DNA of 64,000 nucleotides. It comes from Solirubrum puertoriconensis. GTDB taxonomy: Bacteria; Bacteroidota; Bacteroidia; Cytophagales; Hymenobacteraceae. Of the stretch, positions 60,005 to 64,000 are shown one piece after another. The stretch spans positions 124,003 to 188,002 of the forward strand of contig NZ_LNAL01000006.1 in the NCBI RefSeq assembly GCF_001483135.1, in the 5' to 3' direction. Under the pieces are notes generated by a model. That model did not search any database. It was not told where the DNA came from and saw nothing but the letters and a program-made list of their open reading frames with translations. Position 1 is the first letter of the stretch; every line of letters starts with the position of its first letter. The translations under genes and the position numbers were made by a program.

Positions 60005-60111
60005 AGGAGTGGCGAAAAGGGGGATGTGCGCCAACATACGTGAAAACCACAAGTTGTGTGGCGACCCACTCGTTGGCGACGCCCCTTGCCCGCCCTTTGG
60101 AGCAGCCGCAC

Positions 60112-63100
60112 CTAGGGGCATTGCTGGCGCAGCTCGGCCACCAACTGCTCGGCGGCGGTCCGCACTTGCTCCACAGCCGCAGCCAGTTGCGCGGGCTGCG
60201 GTGCGGTGCCCGGCTTGCCGGCGGCCTCAAGCAACCGCACGGCCGGCAGCAGGTGGTGCAACTCCATGCCCGCAAACGAGCTTTTCAGAAAGTGTGCTGC
60301 ATCGCTCATGGCTGCCCACTCGTGGTTGCGGAAGTGCTGCACCAGCCGCTCAACAGCGGGCGGCGTGGTTTGCACAAACAGCTCGGCCAGGCGCTGCCGA
60401 AAGCCTGCATCGCCAGTGGCGGCGTGGGCTATGGCGGGGCTCTGTGGCAACCCCGCACCGGTAGCCGGGCCAACAGCTTGATTAGCTGAGGTTACTTGCC
60501 GCAGCACGCGCAGCAACTCGTCTTCGCGGAAGGGTTTGGAGAGGTACTCCGAAAAGCCCGTCTCGCGGCAGCGCCTGGCCTCGCCGGGCAGGGCATGCGC
60601 CGTAAGGGCTACAATGGGCGTAGCGGCGCGGGCGGCTTCGGGGTGGTTGCGCATGCGCACGGCAGCGCTCAGGCCATCGAGCACGGGCATGCGAATATCC
60701 ATGAGCACGACATCGAAGCGGTAAGTATCGAATAGCTGCAACGCCTCCAGCCCGTTGGCGGCGGTATCGAACTGTACGCCCCAACCGCGCAGCAACGAGG
60801 CGGCAAACAGCTGATTCACGGCGTTGTCCTCCACCAGCAGCACGCGTATGCCCGCCAGCTCCGGCGCTGCAGGCTGCTCGTGCCGGTTGAGGGCAGGCGG
60901 TGGCGCCAGCGCCGGGGGCAGCGGCAGCTCTACGTGGAAGGTGCTGCCCAGGCCGGGCTCACTTTCGGCCCAAATGCGGCCGCCAAGTAGCTTCGCCAAG
61001 CCGCGGCTAATGCTCAGCCCCAGGCCCGAGCCGCCAAACTCGCGCGCGGTGCTGGCCGAGGCCTGCGTAAACGGCTCAAAGATGGACGCCAGCTGGTGCG
61101 GCTCAATGCCAATGCCGGTATCCTCCACGGTAAGATGAAACGTGGGCTGCGCGCGGTTAGGCAACCACTGGCCGCTTAAGGTTACGCGGCCTTGCTCGGT
61201 AAATTTGATGGCGTTGCCGAGCAGGTTAAGCACAATCTGGCGCACGCGGTGCGGGTCGCCGCGCACGAGGGCCGGCGCCGGAATGGGCAGCTCCAGATGC
61301 AGGCTGATGTCCTTTTCGGCCGCGCGCAGCTGCAGGCTATCCAGGGTATCGTGCAGTAGCGTGTGCAAATCGAAGGCAATACACTCGAGTTGCAGCTTGC
61401 CCGAGCCCAGCTGCGCCGCCGACAGCACATCGTTGATCACCACCAACAGGTGGTCGGCCGATTGCTTAATCAGCCCTAGGTAGCGCTGCTGCTCGGTGCT
61501 CAGGGGGCTGCGGGCCAGCAGGCCGGCCATGCCCAAAATACCGTTGAGCGGCGTGCGCACCTCGTGGCTCATGTTGGCCAAAAACTCCTGCTTTACGCGG
61601 GCGTTTTCTTCGGCGGCTTCTTTGGCACGGCGCAGCTCTTGTTGGGCCCGCTTAAGCTCGGTTATATTGCTATCGACGCCGAGCACGAGCACCGTACCAT
61701 CGGCCTGCACAAAGGGCCGCTTAATGCTGTGAAAGCAGAGCACTTTTCCGTCGGGCCGGCGGATGCTTTCTTCTTGTTCTACTTGCCGGTGCGTGGTTAC
61801 TACTTCCTGGTCTTGCTGGTGGTAGCGCTGCGCGGCCTCGGCGTCGGTAGCGTAAAGGGCGCCGGCGCTAAGGCCCTCCAATTCTTCTACCGATAACCCA
61901 AACAGCTCGGCCGTGGCTTCGTTGGCCAGCACGTACTGACCGGCTTCGTTTTTGAGGTACACCAAATGCGGTACCGAGTCGATTACCTGGCGCACCAAGC
62001 GGCTTTGTTCGGCGGCTTGCTGGTGCGCGCGCCGGCGCTCGGTCTCGGCCAGTTTTTCCTGGGTTATGTCTTCGGCCGAGCCGATGATTTCGCTGGGGGC
62101 ACCGCTGGCGTTGCGCGCAAACACGCTTTCGCGCACCCGCAGCCAGCACAGGGCCCCATCGCGGCGCCGCACGCGGTATTCGGTCGAGATAAGCTCGCCG
62201 TCGAGGGCTTGCTGCAGGCGTTGGTGGTGAGCCGCCACCGCAGGCAGGTCGTCCGGAAATACCAGCTTATCAAACATGGCGTTGCCCATCAGCTGCAAGT
62301 CGGCAGCCGCGTAGCCCAGCATGGGCGCTAGTTGGCGGTTGCAGTACAGGTTGCGGCCCTGCAGCAAATCGTAGAGGTAAATCAGGCTTGGTACGGTATC
62401 GGCCACCCGGCCCAAAAAGTGGCGGCTGCGGGCCAACTCTTCGGCGGCGGCACGGCGTTCGGTTATGTCCTCGGCCGAGCCAATAAGCTGCCGTACGCGG
62501 CCCGCTTCGTCGCGGCTGAAAACGGTTGTCTTCAGCGACAACCAGCGCCAGTACCCGCCGCAGTGCCAAAAGCGCAGCTCGGCCTCCTGCAGCTGGCCTT
62601 CGGGTAAGTGTTGGTAGGCGGCCACCTGCGCATCGAGCAGGGGTAGGTCGTCGGGGTGCAGCAGCTGGCGCAGCTCGGGCGCACCTAGGCGCTGCAGCTC
62701 GGCGGCCGAGCAACCCAGCAGGGCCTCGGCCTGGTCGTTGGCATATAGCAGGCGCCGCTCCACCACATCGTACAGAAACACCAAGGTGGGCAGCGTATCG
62801 TTGATGCGCGCCAGCAGGTGCTGGCTGCGGCGTAGCTCCGCTTCGGTTTGGCGCAGCGTGCTCACGTTGGTGAGGTACACGTTCAGCAGCGGCGTTTCGG
62901 GCACGGGTACCGCCGTCCAGATGTAAAACCGGTCGGCTAGCGCGTGCTCCGTTTGCTGGGGGCGCTGCTCGGCCACGGCCCGCTCGAGCAACTGCTGCAA
63001 AAAGCCTGTGGCCTGGAGCCCATCGGGCGTGGTAAGCAGCGGGCGCAGCGCCTCGGCGGCCACATTCATGTACCGAATGCGCCCCTGCCGATCGGTGGTA

Positions 63101-63300
63101 AACGCAGGATTAGGTGTAAGGCGGGTGAGCTCCGAGAGCAGCTGCAGGCGCTCGGCCGCGGCTAGCGGCAGCTCCGACTGAGCGGCTAGGTGCTGCTCGG
63201 CCGCAAGCCGGGCCTGGCGCTCGGCCGCATAGCGGCGGGCTAAAGTGGTACGGTAGCGGACAACTCGATTGGCGGGATACTGAACGGGATTTATCGGCAT
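60112..63300 (-). CDS. Multi-PAS hybrid sensor histidine kinase with receiver and HPt domains
   Basis: 1062 residues and no membrane segment, so cytoplasmic. Four PAS domains span about 45-560 (PNPAFTTDRQGRIRYMNVAA; LPTLVFLYDVVERRLLYAN; VPSLIYLYDLLQGRNLYCN; VPHLVYLKNEAGQYVLANE). The phosphoacceptor is His579 in FLANMSHEVRTPLNGILGM. HATPase_c follows (RQIVLNLLGNAIKFTEQG, DTGIGIEP, GGSGLGLSISRGLAKLLGG). The receiver domain has Asp868 in VVLMDIRMPVLDG, and the C-terminal HPt has His1003 in AAHFLKSSFAG. It contains a whole intramolecular phosphorelay. The gene follows the sigma-54 regulator by about 40 bp on the same strand, so the two probably work together. The TAG stop is in CCTAGG. Confidence 0.93.
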   Translation of the reverse strand: MPINPVQYPANRVVRYRTTLARRYAAERQARLAAEQHLAAQSELPLAAAERLQLLSELTRLTPNPAFTTDRQGRIRYMNVAAEALRPLLTTPDGLQATGFLQQLLERAVAEQRPQQTEHALADRFYIWTAVPVPETPLLNVYLTNVSTLRQTEAELRRSQHLLARINDTLPTLVFLYDVVERRLLYANDQAEALLGCSAAELQRLGAPELRQLLHPDDLPLLDAQVAAYQHLPEGQLQEAELRFWHCGGYWRWLSLKTTVFSRDEAGRVRQLIGSAEDITERRAAAEELARSRHFLGRVADTVPSLIYLYDLLQGRNLYCNRQLAPMLGYAAADLQLMGNAMFDKLVFPDDLPAVAAHHQRLQQALDGELISTEYRVRRRDGALCWLRVRESVFARNASGAPSEIIGSAEDITQEKLAETERRRAHQQAAEQSRLVRQVIDSVPHLVYLKNEAGQYVLANEATAELFGLSVEELEGLSAGALYATDAEAAQRYHQQDQEVVTTHRQVEQEESIRRPDGKVLCFHSIKRPFVQADGTVLVLGVDSNITELKRAQQELRRAKEAAEENARVKQEFLANMSHEVRTPLNGILGMAGLLARSPLSTEQQRYLGLIKQSADHLLVVINDVLSAAQLGSGKLQLECIAFDLHTLLHDTLDSLQLRAAEKDISLHLELPIPAPALVRGDPHRVRQIVLNLLGNAIKFTEQGRVTLSGQWLPNRAQPTFHLTVEDTGIGIEPHQLASIFEPFTQASASTAREFGGSGLGLSISRGLAKLLGGRIWAESEPGLGSTFHVELPLPPALAPPPALNRHEQPAAPELAGIRVLLVEDNAVNQLFAASLLRGWGVQFDTAANGLEALQLFDTYRFDVVLMDIRMPVLDGLSAAVRMRNHPEAARAATPIVALTAHALPGEARRCRETGFSEYLSKPFREDELLRVLRQVTSANQAVGPATGAGLPQSPAIAHAATGDAGFRQRLAELFVQTTPPAVERLVQHFRNHEWAAMSDAAHFLKSSFAGMELHHLLPAVRLLEAAGKPGTAPQPAQLAAAVEQVRTAAEQLVAELRQQCP

Positions 63301-63339
63301 AAGTATGATAGCACCAACAAGGACTAATTCAGCGGCGCA

Positions 63340-64000
63340 TCAGCGCACGCTCACCTCGTTGTTCTGGATCATACGATAAATGGTAGACTTCCCGATTTTC
63401 AGAAGTTGAGCTACGTGCAAAATATTTCCGTTGTGCACGTCGAGGTAGCGCTGCACAATGCGCGCAATTTGCTGCCGCAACGACTCATCGGCGGGTATTT
63501 CACCGTTGCCACCTGAGCCGTTGCGCAACGATAAATCGGCGGGGCCAATCAGCTCGTCTTCGGCCAGCACGGCAGCCAGCTCCACCACGGCTTTTAGCTC
63601 GCGCACATTGCCAGGAAACGAATGGTGCAGAAGCTGCTGTTTGGCTGCTTCGGAAAGCTGCCGCGGCGGCAAGTGATTTTGGGCGCAGAACGCCCGCAAA
63701 AAGGCGTCGGCCAGCAGCAGTACATCGGTGCCCCGCTCGCGCAGCGGGGGCAGCACAATGGGCAAACCCAGGAGGCGGTAGTACAAATCTTGGCGGAAGC
63801 GGCCTTCCTTTACCTCCTGCTCGAGGTTGCGGTGGGTGGCCACAATCAACCGCGCATCAAAGCTGATGGTTTTGCTGCCGCCTACCCGCGTAAGCTCGCG
63901 CTCTTGCAGCACGCGCAGCAGCTTGGCCTGCAGGTTCAGGTCGAGGTCGGCAATTTCATCCAGAAACAAGGTGCCGCCGTGCGCCTGCTCAAAACGCCCA
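63340..64000 (-). CDS. Sigma-54-dependent transcriptional regulator, NtrC family, 5' truncated
   Basis: The frame runs off the right edge, so the N-terminal receiver domain and the first part of the AAA+ domain are missing. Visible parts: Walker [13 protein letters not shown] at the edge, the sensor I region [20 protein letters not shown], then [19 protein letters not shown] and [17 protein letters not shown]. The C-terminal Fis-type helix-turn-helix reads [20 protein letters not shown]. It activates sigma-54 RNA polymerase at enhancer sites. It lies directly upstream of the hybrid kinase and is presumably controlled by it. Confidence 0.92.
   Translation of the reverse strand, partial: GRFEQAHGGTLFLDEIADLDLNLQAKLLRVLQERELTRVGGSKTISFDARLIVATHRNLEQEVKEGRFRQDLYYRLLGLPIVLPPLRERGTDVLLLADAFLRAFCAQNHLPPRQLSEAAKQQLLHHSFPGNVRELKAVVELAAVLAEDELIGPADLSLRNGSGGNGEIPADESLRQQIARIVQRYLDVHNGNILHVAQLLKIGKSTIYRMIQNNEVSVR

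Noticed and set aside
1-64000. CRISPR array, integrase, transposase, rRNA or riboswitch
   Set aside because: No regularly spaced direct repeats, no recombinase motifs, no rRNA segments, and no leader matching a riboswitch class that I recognise were found.

Overview
This is a GC-rich chromosomal window from a Bacteroidota bacterium, most likely Hymenobacter or a close Cytophagales relative. The evidence is protein content typical of the phylum: a type IX secretion sorting domain, a GIN/DUF2807 protein, PorT-like and DUF5723 beta-barrels, DUF5694, DUF922 and DUF3616 proteins, a DACNV sensor and paired VOC/DUF805 genes. Obvious Shine-Dalgarno sequences are absent, and many start sites had to be chosen from signal peptides. 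There is no phage, integrase, transposase or CRISPR. It looks like ordinary housekeeping and accessory chromosome in which short convergent and divergent transcription units are separated by long, nearly perfect hairpins.

Layout. 1-3.7 kb: end of a probable cytochrome-oxidase maturation cluster (TauE/SafE-type membrane protein, UspA), an EamA exporter and an SDR. 3.7-4.8 kb: repeats and an AT-rich island with an orphan membrane protein. 4.9-9.9 kb: M1 aminopeptidase, dihydrolipoyl dehydrogenase, DUF5694, exported HIU hydrolase. 10-16 kb: small proteins, a duplicated DUF805+VOC block, a frameshifted exported protein and, inside that block, a 49-residue precursor-like peptide ending in CPACGMG directly upstream of a DUF692/MNIO oxidase. 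That pair is a compact RiPP system and the most interesting locus here. 16-26 kb: RlmF, DACNV sensor, acetyltransferase, cold-shock protein, TPM protein, pseudouridine synthase, tandem beta-barrel paralogues, GIN-domain protein. 26-37 kb: pectate lyase, lipoprotein, MFS, DUF922 protein, FkbM methyltransferase, SDR, PDZ-hydrolase, aldehyde dehydrogenase. 37-46.5 kb: DUF5723 barrel, GMC oxidoreductase, flavin monooxygenase, a 34-codon micro-ORF with a strong terminator, an orphan T9SS domain, and a type III PKS / FAD reductase / methyltransferase cluster. 46.5-54 kb: HDAC-like deacetylase, STAS-like paralogues, sugar kinase, tRNA-Val, PorT-like barrel, PfpI, thioesterase, DUF3616. 54-64 kb: a MacAB-type ABC export operon with two paralogous permeases, then a hybrid sensor kinase downstream of a sigma-54 regulator cut by the window edge.

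Two genome-scale signals overlay the genes. The palindrome CCTAGG occurs roughly 85-90 times (counted by eye), about four times a simple composition expectation, in coding and non-coding DNA and frequently around TAG stop codons. Several families of non-coding inverted repeats (about 70-275 bp) recur between genes, including one inside the ABC operon.
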